This document shows, piece by piece, positions 35,172 to 44,127 of a stretch of DNA of 64,000 nucleotides. A program made the position numbers and the translations under genes. The stretch comes from Kitasatospora cineracea (GTDB taxonomy: Bacteria > Actinomycetota > Actinomycetes > Streptomycetales > Streptomycetaceae): contig NZ_RJVJ01000001.1 of NCBI RefSeq assembly GCF_003751605.1, positions 2,728,001-2,792,000 on the forward strand. Reading direction: 5' to 3'. Numbering within the stretch: the stretch's first letter is position 1; each line of letters starts with the position of its first letter. The notes below the pieces were generated by a model. It was not told the DNA's origin. It worked only from the letters and a program-made list of their open reading frames with translations, and made no database searches.

Positions 35172-37757
35172 TCACTGGGTGTCGCACTCCTGGGCGCGCA
35201 GCGCGCGGGCCAGGTCGTCCCGGCACTCCAGCACCAGCCGGCGCAGCGCCGGGGCGGCGTCCGGGCGGGTGGACAGCCAGGCGTCGGTGGCCGCCAGGGT
35301 CTCCGGGGTGGTCTGGTAGCGCGGGAAGAAGCCGCCGACGATCCGCATGGCGATCTCGATCGAGCGCTCCGCCCAGACCGTCTCCAGCGCCTCGAAGTAC
35401 GGCGCGGCGTACGGCGCCGTCAGCTCCCGCTGCCCGGGCCGGTTGAAGCCCGCGATCTCGGCCTCGACCAGGGCGTTGGGCAGCTCGTCGGAGTCGACCA
35501 CCGCGGCCCAGGCGGCGGCCTTGGCCTCCGGGGTGGGCAGCGCGGCCAGGCACTGGGTCCGCTGGCGGCGGCCGCCGGCGGTGTTGTCGCGCTCCAGCTC
35601 GGCGGCCAGCTCCTCGGCGGTGGCCTCCCCGTGCGCGGCCAGCGCCAGCCAGAAGCTCCAGCGCAGCTCCTGGTCGACCGTCAGGCCGTCGATCCGGCCG
35701 GTGCCGTCCAGCAGGCCGCGCAGCAGCTGCAGGTGGTCGGCCCGCTCGGCGGTGTCGGCCAGGAAGCGGGCCCAGGCCAGCTGGTGGTCGCTGCCGGGGG
35801 CGGCCTGCGACAGCTCGCGCAGCGCGCACTCGGCCAGCGCGGTGCCGTACTCGGCACGCCTGGCCGGGTCGGCGTACACCGCCAGCGCGCCGCCGGCCTG
35901 CTGGTGCAGCGACTGCAGCACGCCGACGTCGGACTCCCGGCCGGCGAAGCGCAGCACCAGGTCGAGGTAGTCCCGGGTGGGCATCAGGCCGTCCCGGGTC
36001 AGGTTCCACACCGCGGACCAGGCCAGCGCCCGGGCCAGGCTCGGCGCGCCGGGGCCGGCCTCGTCGGCGAGGCCGCCGAGCCCGGTGCGCAGGGTCTCCA
36101 GCGAGCGCTCGTCGAACCGGACCTTGCAGTACGTCAGGTCGTCGTCGTTGACCAGCACCAGCGCGGGCACCGGGCGCCCGGCCGCCGCGGCGACCACGGT
36201 GCGCTCCCCGGCCGCGTCCAGCTCGTAGCGGTCGGTGCGCAGCAGCGCGCCGTCCGCGTCCAGGTCGTACAGGCCGACCGCGATCCGGTGCGGGCGCAGC
36301 GGCGTGCCGTCCTGGCGGACCGCCAGCTCGGTGATCCGGCCCTCGGCGTCGTGCACCAGCTCGGGGGTCAGGGTGTTGACGCCGGAGGTCTGCAGCCAGG
36401 CGGCGGACCAGGCGCGCAGGTCGCGGCCGCTGGTCTCCTCCAGGGCGTCCAGCAGGTCGGTCAGGACGGTGTTGCCGAAGGCGTGCTTCCTGAAGTAGGC
36501 GCGGGCGCCCTCGAAGAAGGCGTCCCGGCCGACGTAGGCGACCAGCTGCTTGAGGACGGAGGCGCCCTTGGCGTAGGTGATGCCGTCGAAGTTGAGCTTG
36601 GCGTCCTCGAGGTCGCGGATGTCCGCGGTGATCGGGTGGGTGGTGGGGAACTGGTCCTGCCGGTAGGCCCACGCCTTGCGGCGGTTGGCGAAGGTGATCC
36701 AGGCGGAGCGGTACCGGGTGCCGGCGCCGATCTGCGCGTAGGAGCCCATGAAGTCGGCGAACGACTCCTTCAGCCACAGGTCGTCCCACCACTTCATGGT
36801 GACCAGGTCGCCGAACCACATGTGGGCCATCTCGTGCAGGATCACGTTGGCCCGGGACTCGTACGCGGCCTCGGTGACCTTCGAGCGGAAGACGAACTCC
36901 TCGCGGAAGGTCACGCAGCCGGGGTTCTCCATCGCGCCGATGTTGTACTCGGGGACGAAGCACTGGTCGTACTTGCCGAACGGGTACGGGTAGTCGAACT
37001 CCTGGTGGAAGAAGTCCAGGCCCTGCTTGGTGACGGTGAGGATCTCGTCGGCGTCGAAGTGCGGGGCCAGCGAGCGCCGGCAGGTGGCGGCCAGCGGGAT
37101 CTCCAGCCGGGTGCCGTCCGGGAGTTCGCGGGTGTAGTGGTCGCGCACCACGTGGTACGGGCCGGCCACCACGGCGGTCAGGTAGGTGGAGATCGGCCGG
37201 GTCGGCGCGAACTCCCAGGTGCGGGCGGCGCCCTCGTCGGTGACCCTCTCGTGCACCGCGTTGGCGTACACGTCCCAGGCCGCCGGGGCGGTCACCGTGA
37301 AGCTGAACGGGGCCTTCAGGTCCGGCTGTTCGAAGTTCACGAAGACCCGGCGGGCGTCGGCCGGCTCGTAGTGGGTGTACAGGTAGGTCTCGCCGTCCGC
37401 CGGGTCGACGAAGCGGTGCAGGCCCTCGCCGGTGCGGCTGTACGCGCACTCGGCGACCACGGTCAGCTCGTTGTGCGCGGCCAGCACCGGCAGCGCCACC
37501 CGGGCGCCGTCGAACACCTCCGCCGGGTCCAGCGCGAGGCCGTTCAGCTCGACCGAGACCACCTCGGGGGCCAGCAGGTCGGCGAAACTGGTGGCGCCCG
37601 GCTCCGCGCAGTCGAACGAGATCCGGGTGGTGGAACGGAAGGTGGGCCGGCCGGGGTCGGCCGCCGCACTGACGTCCAGGTGGACGCGGTAGCTCTCCAC
37701 CCGGATGATCGCGGCCCGGTCGCGGGCCTCCTCACGGCTCAGGTTCTTGCCCGGCAC
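35172..37757 (-). CDS. pepN: Aminopeptidase N
   Basis: A cytoplasmic zinc M1 aminopeptidase of 861 residues. It has the substrate-recognising GAMEN at about 273-277 and the zinc motif HEMAH at about 308-312 with the third ligand Glu in LWLKESF 18 residues on. An ERAP1-like C-terminal helical domain (about 530-850) follows. The start is the GTG at 37757 with GAGGAG about eight bases upstream, giving PGKNLSREEA. A longer ORF back to 37847 lacks such a site. Its job is to finish degradation of peptides from proteases such as ClpP. Confidence 0.95.
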   Translation of the reverse strand: MPGKNLSREEARDRAAIIRVESYRVHLDVSAAADPGRPTFRSTTRISFDCAEPGATSFADLLAPEVVSVELNGLALDPAEVFDGARVALPVLAAHNELTVVAECAYSRTGEGLHRFVDPADGETYLYTHYEPADARRVFVNFEQPDLKAPFSFTVTAPAAWDVYANAVHERVTDEGAARTWEFAPTRPISTYLTAVVAGPYHVVRDHYTRELPDGTRLEIPLAATCRRSLAPHFDADEILTVTKQGLDFFHQEFDYPYPFGKYDQCFVPEYNIGAMENPGCVTFREEFVFRSKVTEAAYESRANVILHEMAHMWFGDLVTMKWWDDLWLKESFADFMGSYAQIGAGTRYRSAWITFANRRKAWAYRQDQFPTTHPITADIRDLEDAKLNFDGITYAKGASVLKQLVAYVGRDAFFEGARAYFRKHAFGNTVLTDLLDALEETSGRDLRAWSAAWLQTSGVNTLTPELVHDAEGRITELAVRQDGTPLRPHRIAVGLYDLDADGALLRTDRYELDAAGERTVVAAAAGRPVPALVLVNDDDLTYCKVRFDERSLETLRTGLGGLADEAGPGAPSLARALAWSAVWNLTRDGLMPTRDYLDLVLRFAGRESDVGVLQSLHQQAGGALAVYADPARRAEYGTALAECALRELSQAAPGSDHQLAWARFLADTAERADHLQLLRGLLDGTGRIDGLTVDQELRWSFWLALAAHGEATAEELAAELERDNTAGGRRQRTQCLAALPTPEAKAAAWAAVVDSDELPNALVEAEIAGFNRPGQRELTAPYAAPYFEALETVWAERSIEIAMRIVGGFFPRYQTTPETLAATDAWLSTRPDAAPALRRLVLECRDDLARALRAQECDTQ

Positions 37758-37940
37758 GTCGGCACTCCTCTGTACGGAACACACGGTTTCGGAGCGCTCA
37801 TGGCACTCCGTCGTGGGCATCCTTTCACGCCCCCCGAGCTGTGCCATTGCACTGGAGGCGGAATCATCGCGGGCGGCCCGCGGTTGGACCCCCGGGGGAC
37901 CCCCGAACGCCCCCGCCCGCCGACCCGAAGGACGCCGTCA

Positions 37941-38576
37941 GTGACGACCGCAGACTCCCGCAAGATCGCCGACTTCTGGTTCGACCCGATCTGCCCCTGG
38001 GCCTGGATGACCTCCCGCTGGATGCTCGAGGTCGAGAAGCTCCGCCCGGTGGACACCCGCTGGCACGTGATGAGCCTGTCCGTCCTCAACGAGGGCCGGG
38101 ACGACCTGTCCGACTTCTACCGGGAGATGCTGGCCGCCGGCTGGGGCCCGGTCCGGGTGCTGACCGCCGCCGCCCGGGCGCACGGCGACAAGGTGCTCGG
38201 CCCGCTCTACACCGAGCTCGGCACCCGCTTCCACAACCAGGGCCTGCCCAACAACCGGGAGACCATCGTCGCCGCGCTGCGCGCCGCCGACCTCCCGGAG
38301 GAGCTCGCCGACGCCGCCGACACCGACGCGTACGACGACGCGCTGCGCGCCTCGCACGCCGAGGGCATCGGCCTGGTCGGCGAGGACGTCGGCACCCCGG
38401 TGATCGCCGTCGACGGCCCGGACGGCGACCGGGTCGCCTTCTTCGGCCCGGTCGTCACCCCCACCCCGCGCGGCGAGGCCGCGGCCCGGCTCTGGGACGG
38501 CACCATCCTGGTCGCCTCCACCCCCGGCTTCTACGAGATCAAGCGCACCCGCACCGCGGGCCCGTCCTTCGAGTAG
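37941..38576 (+). CDS. DsbA-family mycothiol-dependent nitroreductase (Rv2466c-like)
   Basis: A thioredoxin-fold/DsbA-like protein of 211 residues. FWFDPICPWAW near the start, followed by WHVMSLSVLNEGRDD, AWGPVRVLTAA-like text, GEDVGTPVI and GFYEIKRTRT, matches Rv2466c, the mycothiol-dependent reductase that activates the nitro-drug TP053. Rv2466c has the active site CPWC. Here it is CPWA (Cys18, Ala21), a monothiol version. The GTG start sits just after GACGCCGTCA with weak ribosome-site signals. Probably a mycothiol-dependent disulfide or nitro reductase. Confidence 0.87.
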   Translation: MTTADSRKIADFWFDPICPWAWMTSRWMLEVEKLRPVDTRWHVMSLSVLNEGRDDLSDFYREMLAAGWGPVRVLTAAARAHGDKVLGPLYTELGTRFHNQGLPNNRETIVAALRAADLPEELADAADTDAYDDALRASHAEGIGLVGEDVGTPVIAVDGPDGDRVAFFGPVVTPTPRGEAAARLWDGTILVASTPGFYEIKRTRTAGPSFE

Positions 38577-38607
38577 CACCCCGGGCAGCACCCCCGCGAA
38601 AGGGGGA

Positions 38608-38643
38608 GGGAACCCCGCACCCCGTCAGGGGCGCGGGGTTCCC
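38608..38643. terminator. Bidirectional terminator, nitroreductase / permease
   Basis: An 11-bp stem (38608-38618 with 38633-38643) with an inner short hairpin. It overlaps the stop codon of the minus-strand permease gene (38625-38627). Confidence 0.7.
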
Positions 38644-40034
38644 GCCGTCCCGGCCCCCCTGCTGCGCAGCGCGCCCACCACGGCCAGCACCAGCGTCAGC
38701 CCGGCCGTGAAGTACAGCTGCACGCGGTTGGCGGAGTCCAGCGTCATCAGCACCAGCACCGCCAGGATCGCGGCCAGCGCCAGGTACGTCAGGTACGGGA
38801 ACGCCCACATCCGGACGGGCAGTTCGGCCGCCGGGGAGCGGCGGCGCATCCGCAGCTGGGCGACGCAGATGAACGCCCAGACCACCAGCACCGCCGCGCC
38901 CACCATGTTGAGCAGCCAGGAGAAGACCGTCTCCGGCCACCAGTAGGAGAGCAGCACCGCGAGGAAGCCGAACCCGCAGGAGGCCAGCACCGCCCGGCGC
39001 GGCACCCCGCCGGAGAGCCGGGCCAGCGGGCGCGGCCCGTGGCCGCGGGCGATCAGCGAGTGCGCCATCCGCGAGGAGCCGTAGATGTTGGCGTTCATCG
39101 CGGACAGCAGCGCGATCAGCACCACCACGTTCATCAGCTGCGCCGCCCCGGGGATGCCCAGCGCGTCCAGCACCGCGACGTACGGGCCGGGCCGCACCAC
39201 CGCCGGGTCGTCCCACGGCACCAGCGTGACGATCACCGCCATCGAACCGACGTAGAACAGCGCGATCCGCCACATCGCAGTGCGCACCGCGATCGCCACG
39301 CTGCGCCGCGGGTCCTCGGACTCGGCGGCGGCGATGGTGACGGTCTCCAGCCCGCCGTACGCGAAGACCGAGGCGAGCAGGCCGGTGATCAGGCCGCTCG
39401 CGCCGCCCGGCAGGAAACCGCCGTGTCCGGTCAGGTCGGACAGCCCGGGCGCGGGGGTGCCGGGCAGCAGGCCGCAGACCGCCAGCACGCCGATCACCAG
39501 GAAGGCGGTGATGGCCAGCACCTTGACCGCGGCGAACCAGAACTCGAACTCGCCGAAGTTGCGCACGGCCGCCAGGTTGGTCAGGCAGAAGAACGCCATG
39601 AAGACCGCCACCCAGGCCCAGGACGGCACGCCGGGCAGCCAGCCGGAGACGATCCCGGCCGCGCCGATCGCCTCCACCGCGACGCCCACGCACAGCAGCA
39701 CCCAGAACAGCCAGCCCACGGTGAACCCGGCCCACGGCCCGATCTCCCGGTCCGCGTGCACCGAGAAGGAACCGGAGGCCGGGCGGGCCGCGGACATCTC
39801 GCCGAGCATCCGCATCACCAGCATCACCAGCAGCCCGGAGGCGGCGAAGGCCAGCACCACGGCCGGCCCGGCGGCGGCGATCCCGGCGCCGGAGCCGACG
39901 AACAGCCCGGCGCCGATCACCCCGCCGAGCGCGATCATCGACAGGTGGCGCTGCTTCAGCCCGTGGGCCAGGCCCGCGTCCTCGGTGTCCGGCCGCGGGG
40001 CGGCCGCCGTCTCGGGAGTGGGGGTGCGGGTCAT
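38625..40034 (-). CDS. AAT-family amino acid permease
   Basis: An inner-membrane amino-acid/proton symporter of 469 residues with about 12 helices. The AAT family signature is seen near the start: LKQRHLSMIALGGVIGAGLFVGSG (shown here as HLSMIALGGVIGAGLF), then MLGEMSAARPASGSFSVHAD. FGEFEFWFA and NANIYGSSRM are also typical. The substrate cannot be told apart from the GABA, D-Ala/D-Ser or aromatic branches. The ATG at 40034 is preferred. The 277-base gap to bioY is shared by divergent promoters. Confidence 0.88.
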   Translation of the reverse strand: MTRTPTPETAAAPRPDTEDAGLAHGLKQRHLSMIALGGVIGAGLFVGSGAGIAAAGPAVVLAFAASGLLVMLVMRMLGEMSAARPASGSFSVHADREIGPWAGFTVGWLFWVLLCVGVAVEAIGAAGIVSGWLPGVPSWAWVAVFMAFFCLTNLAAVRNFGEFEFWFAAVKVLAITAFLVIGVLAVCGLLPGTPAPGLSDLTGHGGFLPGGASGLITGLLASVFAYGGLETVTIAAAESEDPRRSVAIAVRTAMWRIALFYVGSMAVIVTLVPWDDPAVVRPGPYVAVLDALGIPGAAQLMNVVVLIALLSAMNANIYGSSRMAHSLIARGHGPRPLARLSGGVPRRAVLASCGFGFLAVLLSYWWPETVFSWLLNMVGAAVLVVWAFICVAQLRMRRRSPAAELPVRMWAFPYLTYLALAAILAVLVLMTLDSANRVQLYFTAGLTLVLAVVGALRSRGAGTAGTPRP

Positions 40035-40253
40035 GCGGAAGGATCCAGACTGTTCGACTACCGGGCGCTTTCGCGGGGATCTGTCCACTATTCGGCATCC
40101 GTCCGCGGCCTCCCAGGGCGGTACCGCCATCCGGACGGCCGGGACACGCAGCGCGACGGGCCGCGCACCCGCGGTACGGGTGAGGGCTCGGTCACAGGCC
40201 GGACCCGACAAGCCGGGACGGTCGGCTTTTGTCACGGCCGACGCGGCGGGAAG

Positions 40254-40281
40254 CACCTGTCCCCGCGTAGGTTCACAGGTG
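40254..40281 (+). promoter_or_regulatory. Possible operator/promoter of bioY
   Basis: CACCTGT (40254-40260) and ACAGGTG (40275-40281) form an inverted repeat around a TAGGTT -10 candidate (40268-40273), about 35 bases before the bioY ATG. No biotin-regulator consensus is recognised. Confidence 0.35.
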
Positions 40282-40311
40282 ATCACCCGCATCGGACCCC
40301 CGGGAGCAGCC

Positions 40312-40908
40312 ATGGCCATCGCCGCGCCGACACCCTCCACCGCCGTCCTCGCCGACCTGCTGCCGCAGGCGTCCACCCGGCTCGGTGCGCGCACCCGCGA
40401 CCTGGCCCTGGTGGCCGGCGGCGCCGCGCTGACCGGCCTGGCCGCACAGCTGTCGGTGCCCGTCCCCGGCTCCCCGGTGCCGGTGACCGGCCAGACCTTC
40501 GCCGCCCTGCTGGTCGGCACCGCGCTCGGCGCCCGCCGCGGCGCCGCCGCGCTCGGCCTCTACCTGGCGGCCGGCGCGGCCGGCCTGCCCTGGTTCGCCG
40601 AGGGCACCTCGGGCGCCGGCCTGGCCACCTTCGGCTACGTGATCGGCTTCGTGCTGGCCGCCGCGCTGACCGGCGCGCTGGCCCGCCGCGGCGCCGACCG
40701 CAGCCCGCTGGCCACCGCCGGCGCGATGGCGCTCGGCAGCCTGACCATCTACGCCGTCGGCGTGCCCTACCTGGCCCTCGCCCTGGACGTCCCGCTGGCG
40801 AAGGCCGCCCACCTCGGCCTGTACCCCTACCTGGTCGGCGACGCGCTCAAGCTGGTGCTCGCCATGGGCGCCCTGCCGCTCACCTGGAAGCTGCTCGGCC
40901 GCCGCTGA
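40312..40908 (+). CDS. bioY: Biotin transporter BioY
   Basis: The substrate-binding membrane component of a biotin importer, 198 residues. After a 30-residue N-terminus it shows the BioY pattern of six helices, including LAAQLSVPVPGSPVPVTGQTFA, LVGTALGARRGAAALGLYL, AGLPWFAEGTSG and the TFGYVIGF stretch. A GGGAG precedes the ATG. No bioM/bioN genes follow, so it either acts alone or uses energy-coupling subunits encoded elsewhere. A strong terminator follows. Confidence 0.92.
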   Translation: MAIAAPTPSTAVLADLLPQASTRLGARTRDLALVAGGAALTGLAAQLSVPVPGSPVPVTGQTFAALLVGTALGARRGAAALGLYLAAGAAGLPWFAEGTSGAGLATFGYVIGFVLAAALTGALARRGADRSPLATAGAMALGSLTIYAVGVPYLALALDVPLAKAAHLGLYPYLVGDALKLVLAMGALPLTWKLLGRR

Positions 40909-40921
40909 CGCACCGTCACCA

Positions 40922-40961
40922 CCGCCGGGCCCGCGCCCCTGTCGGGGAGCGGGCCCGGCGG
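40922..40961 (+). terminator. Terminator after bioY
   Basis: A perfect 13-bp outer stem (40922-40934 with 40949-40961) with a small inner hairpin lies 14 bases after the stop. Confidence 0.75.
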
Positions 40962-40979
40962 CATGTCACACTCGTGGGC

Positions 40980-41465
40980 ATGCGCGTCTACCTGGGCTCC
41001 GACCACGCCGGATACGAACTGAAGAACCACCTCGTCGAGTGGCTGAAGGGGGCCGGGCACGAGCCGGTCGACTGCGGCCCGCACATCTACGACGCCGAGG
41101 ACGACTACCCGCCGTTCTGCCTCCGGGCGGCCGAGCGCACCGCCGCCGACCCCGAGGCGCTGGGCGTGGTGATCGGCGGCTCCGGCAACGGCGAGGCGAT
41201 CGCCGCCAACAAGGTCAAGGGCGTCCGGGCCGCCCTCGCCTGGAGCGAGCAGACCGCCGCCCTCGGCCGCGAGCACAACAACGCCAACGTGATCTCGGTC
41301 GGCGGCCGGATGCACACCGTCGACGAGGCCACCAAGTTCGTCGAGATCTTCCTCAACACCCCGTACAGCGGCGAGCCGCGGCACACCCGCCGGATCGAGA
41401 TGCTGTCCGAGTACGAGACCACCGGCGAGCTCCCGCCGATCCCGGCCCACCACCCGCAGGGCTGA
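40980..41465 (+). CDS. rpiB: Ribose-5-phosphate isomerase B
   Basis: An enzyme of the pentose phosphate pathway interconverting ribose-5-P and ribulose-5-P, 161 residues. The N-terminal SDHAGYELK and the phosphate-binding GGSGNGEAIAANK mark the RpiB/LacAB family. Like the M. tuberculosis enzyme it lacks the catalytic Cys of E. coli RpiB and has a Glu (about 72) in GNGE instead. Arg-rich ISVGGRMH and late HTRRIEML contribute the phosphate site. The ATG at 40980 stands seven bases after a CACACT -10-like element, so the mRNA may be leaderless. Confidence 0.94.
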   Translation: MRVYLGSDHAGYELKNHLVEWLKGAGHEPVDCGPHIYDAEDDYPPFCLRAAERTAADPEALGVVIGGSGNGEAIAANKVKGVRAALAWSEQTAALGREHNNANVISVGGRMHTVDEATKFVEIFLNTPYSGEPRHTRRIEMLSEYETTGELPPIPAHHPQG

Positions 41466-41470
41466 GCGGA

Positions 41471-41496
41471 CGGGGGGACGCCCGCGCGTCCCCCCG
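41471..41496. terminator. Bidirectional terminator, rpiB / acetyltransferase
   Basis: A perfect ten-bp stem (41471-41480 with 41487-41496) with a six-base loop lies between convergent genes. Confidence 0.75.
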
Positions 41497-41508
41497 CCCG
41501 GGGCGCCG

Positions 41509-42762
41509 TCAGAACCCGTGCGGCAGCCAGGGCTCCAGCCCCGAGCGGAACGCCGCCGCGGCCGGCTCCAGCGCCCCCGGCCGCAGCTCCCGCACCAGGC
41601 CTGCCGCGGCCAGCGCCGCCAGCGAACCGCCACCCAGGTACACCGCGCCCAACTCGCGGACGTCCAGCTCCAGTTCGGCGGCCTCACCGGTCCGCACGCA
41701 GCTGACCGGACCGCCCGGCACGGCCGTCAGCCGCCACCGCCCCGCGTTCCACGGGCAGAACGCGTCGGTCACCTCCAGCACCACGTCCACCGCCACCGGG
41801 TAGCCGCGCGCCTCCAGCGCCGCCGGCAGGTCCACCAGCCGCACGAACAGGCCGTCCACGATCCGCGGCGCCAGGTGCCGGACGTCCGACACCAGGTGCA
41901 GCAGCGCGTCGTCCACCGGCAGGTTGTACGCCTCCACCCGCTCGGTCAGGTCCAGGTCCAGCAGGAACTCCCACAGCCGGGCGTACACCCAGGGCTGCTC
42001 CGCCTGCACCGCCCGCACCCGCACCACCCCGGCCGCGCCGCGCTCGTTCCACTCCGGCTTCACCGCGTACCGGGCGTAGCCCAGCAGTTCGCCGCCGTCC
42101 GGGTCCTCGGCCAGCACGCACTGCAGCGGCGAGTAGCCGTTCCGGTCGGCCGGCGGGTCCAGCACCGGCAGCTTCTCCCAGCCCGGCCGCCGCACCAGGG
42201 TGCCCGGCCGCCCGGCGGCCAGCCGGTCGTACAGCTCCTCGCAGCGCGCCAGCTCCGCCACCGGGTCGGCCAGCCGCAGCACCAGGCCGCCGCGCCGCTC
42301 CGGGGTGTGCACCCGGACCTTGCCGCGCAGCACCGACACCACCGCCTTCCGGCTGCCCGGCCCGTACCCGAACCGGCCGTAGATCACCGGCTCGGACGCC
42401 GTCAGCACCGCCACCGGCTCCCCGGCCGCCCGCACGTCGTCCAACTGCCGGCGCATCAGCGCGGTCAGCGCGCCGCGCCGCCGATGGGTCGGCAGCACGC
42501 CCACCATCGTCACCCCCGCGGCCGGCACCACCGCCCCGCCCGGCACCGCCAGCCGGAAGCTGAACGCCCCCGCCCCGCCCACCGTCCGCCCGCCCTCGCA
42601 GACCGCCAGCGAGCGCCCCACCTCGGTCAACTCCCGCCACAGCGCCCGGGCCTCCGGCGCCTCCTCGACACCGCCGAAGGCCACGTCGATCGTCCGGTAC
42701 CAGCTCTCCCACTCCTCGGCGCGCAACGGACGTACGGTCAGCTCGGGGTGTCGAATCGTCAT
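41509..42762 (-). CDS. Eis-like GNAT N-acetyltransferase
   Basis: A 417-residue protein of the enhanced-intracellular-survival class. It has two GNAT-type domains and a C-terminal sterol-carrier-like domain. AcCoA-binding text is seen in GVTMVGVLPTHRRRGALTALM (shown as VGVLPTHRRRGALTALM), ASEPVIYGRFGYG is the Eis signature, and the C-terminal half ends ELGAVYLGGGSL. A terminal carboxylate, as used in Eis catalysis, is present (HGF end). Mycobacterial Eis acetylates aminoglycosides at several amines. The natural substrate here is unknown. GGGAGG stands before the ATG. Confidence 0.87.
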   Translation of the reverse strand: MTIRHPELTVRPLRAEEWESWYRTIDVAFGGVEEAPEARALWRELTEVGRSLAVCEGGRTVGGAGAFSFRLAVPGGAVVPAAGVTMVGVLPTHRRRGALTALMRRQLDDVRAAGEPVAVLTASEPVIYGRFGYGPGSRKAVVSVLRGKVRVHTPERRGGLVLRLADPVAELARCEELYDRLAAGRPGTLVRRPGWEKLPVLDPPADRNGYSPLQCVLAEDPDGGELLGYARYAVKPEWNERGAAGVVRVRAVQAEQPWVYARLWEFLLDLDLTERVEAYNLPVDDALLHLVSDVRHLAPRIVDGLFVRLVDLPAALEARGYPVAVDVVLEVTDAFCPWNAGRWRLTAVPGGPVSCVRTGEAAELELDVRELGAVYLGGGSLAALAAAGLVRELRPGALEPAAAAFRSGLEPWLPHGF

Positions 42763-42910
42763 GCCGCCCTCCCTATCACCGCCCCCGACCCCCGGCGAGC
42801 GAATAACCGCCCCGCCGCCGACGTGTCCCGGCGGCCGAAACCCGCCGGGCCCGGCACCGCCCGCTGCACCCGGTGCCACCCGCCCCGTCGACGCGGGCAC
42901 CCGCGGTGGA

Positions 42911-42916
42911 TAAGGT
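42911..42916 (+). promoter_or_regulatory. Leaderless promoter -10 of the PP2C-type phosphatase gene
   Basis: TAAGGT lies eight bases before the ATG at 42925, with no ribosome-binding site. Confidence 0.45.
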
Positions 42917-42924
42917 CGGTCCCC

Positions 42925-44127
42925 ATGGCCGGCAGCGCGCGTCCCAGTGCGACGGGCCGGGACGGCGGACCGTCCCGCGAACCCGTGACGGCCCGGCTGC
43001 GCGCGGCGCTGTACCGGGCCCGGCGCAGGCTGCGCCGCACCGGGGTCGACTACTTCCGCGGCGACGGCGCCGACTGGTGGGCGTTCGCCGCGCTCGCCCT
43101 GCTCGTCCCGCTGCTGGTGCTGCTCAACGTCCTCGTCCCGGACTGGGCCCCGCCCACCGCCCTGGTGCTGCCGGTGCTGGCCGGCGCGCTGCTGCTGCGC
43201 CCCGGCACCCTGGTGCTGCTGTACGCCGTCGCCGCCGCCGGGCTGATCACCGAGTCGCTGGTGCACACCGGCGAACAGGTGGCCAGCGAACGCCCCGAGG
43301 CGTACACCCACGGCGTCACCCCCGGCGCCGCCCTGGTGGTCGGCGCGGTCGGCGTCGCCGGCCTGCTGGTCGCCCAGTTCCGCCGCCGGATCGGCGTGCC
43401 CTGGCGCGGCGGCTCCACCATGCTCTTCGACCTGCGCGAACGGATCCGGGTGCAGGGCCGCGTCCCGCACCTGCCCGACGGCTGGCACACCGACACCGCG
43501 CTCCGCCCGGCCGGCGGCCAGTCCTTCTCCGGCGACTTCATGGTCGCCGCCCGCACCGGCCCGGTGCTCGAAGTGGTGCTCGCCGACGTCTCCGGCAAGG
43601 GCATGGACGCCGGCAGCCGCGCCCTGCTGCTCTCCGGCGCCTTCGGCGGCCTGCTCGGCTCGCTGCCCGCCCACGACTTCCTGCCCGCCGCCAACGGCTA
43701 CCTGCTGCGCCAGGACTGGGCCGAGGGCTTCGCCACCGCCGTCCACCTGGTGGTCGACCTGGACACCGGCGAGTACGAACTCCTCTCGGCCGGCCACCTG
43801 CCCGGCATGCACCGCCTGGCCGGGGCGGGCCACTGGGAGGTCAAGGAGGCCGAGGGCCCGCTGCTCGGCGTCTACGACGGCGCCAAGTTCGAAGGCGTGC
43901 GCGGTACTTTGGGACCCGGCGACGTGCTGATGCTGTGCACCGACGGCATGGTGGAGGTCCCCGGCCGGGACCTGGGCGAGGGCATGGACCGGCTGATGGG
44001 CGAGGCCGACCGGCTGGTCGCCACCATCCCGGCGGCCGGCCGCCCCGGGGCCGCGGTCCGGCTGATCGACAGCGTGGCCAAACACGTCAACGACGACCGG
44101 GCGGTGCTGCTGGTCTGGCGCCGCTGA
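42925..44127 (+). CDS. Membrane-bound SpoIIE-type PP2C serine phosphatase
   Basis: A 400-residue protein. The N-terminal 50 residues are basic. Three or four transmembrane helices span about 55-160 (AFAALALLVPLLVLLNVLV and PGAALVVGAVGVAGLLVA). The C-terminal half (about 185-400) is a PPM/SpoIIE phosphatase with GGQSFSGDFM, ADVSGKGMDAG, TDGMVEVPGR and DDRAVLLVWRR metal-site motifs. It has no GAF, PAS or kinase domain. Such phosphatases act on anti-sigma-antagonist proteins and so release sigma factors. The target is unknown. It probably reads a membrane or ion signal. Confidence 0.9.
   Translation: MAGSARPSATGRDGGPSREPVTARLRAALYRARRRLRRTGVDYFRGDGADWWAFAALALLVPLLVLLNVLVPDWAPPTALVLPVLAGALLLRPGTLVLLYAVAAAGLITESLVHTGEQVASERPEAYTHGVTPGAALVVGAVGVAGLLVAQFRRRIGVPWRGGSTMLFDLRERIRVQGRVPHLPDGWHTDTALRPAGGQSFSGDFMVAARTGPVLEVVLADVSGKGMDAGSRALLLSGAFGGLLGSLPAHDFLPAANGYLLRQDWAEGFATAVHLVVDLDTGEYELLSAGHLPGMHRLAGAGHWEVKEAEGPLLGVYDGAKFEGVRGTLGPGDVLMLCTDGMVEVPGRDLGEGMDRLMGEADRLVATIPAAGRPGAAVRLIDSVAKHVNDDRAVLLVWRR

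Noticed and set aside
34117-37449. A 1,110-codon minus-strand frame across ngcG and pepN
   Set aside because: The pepN frame has GAMEN and HEMAH. This one has only Arg/Pro/Ala-rich text.
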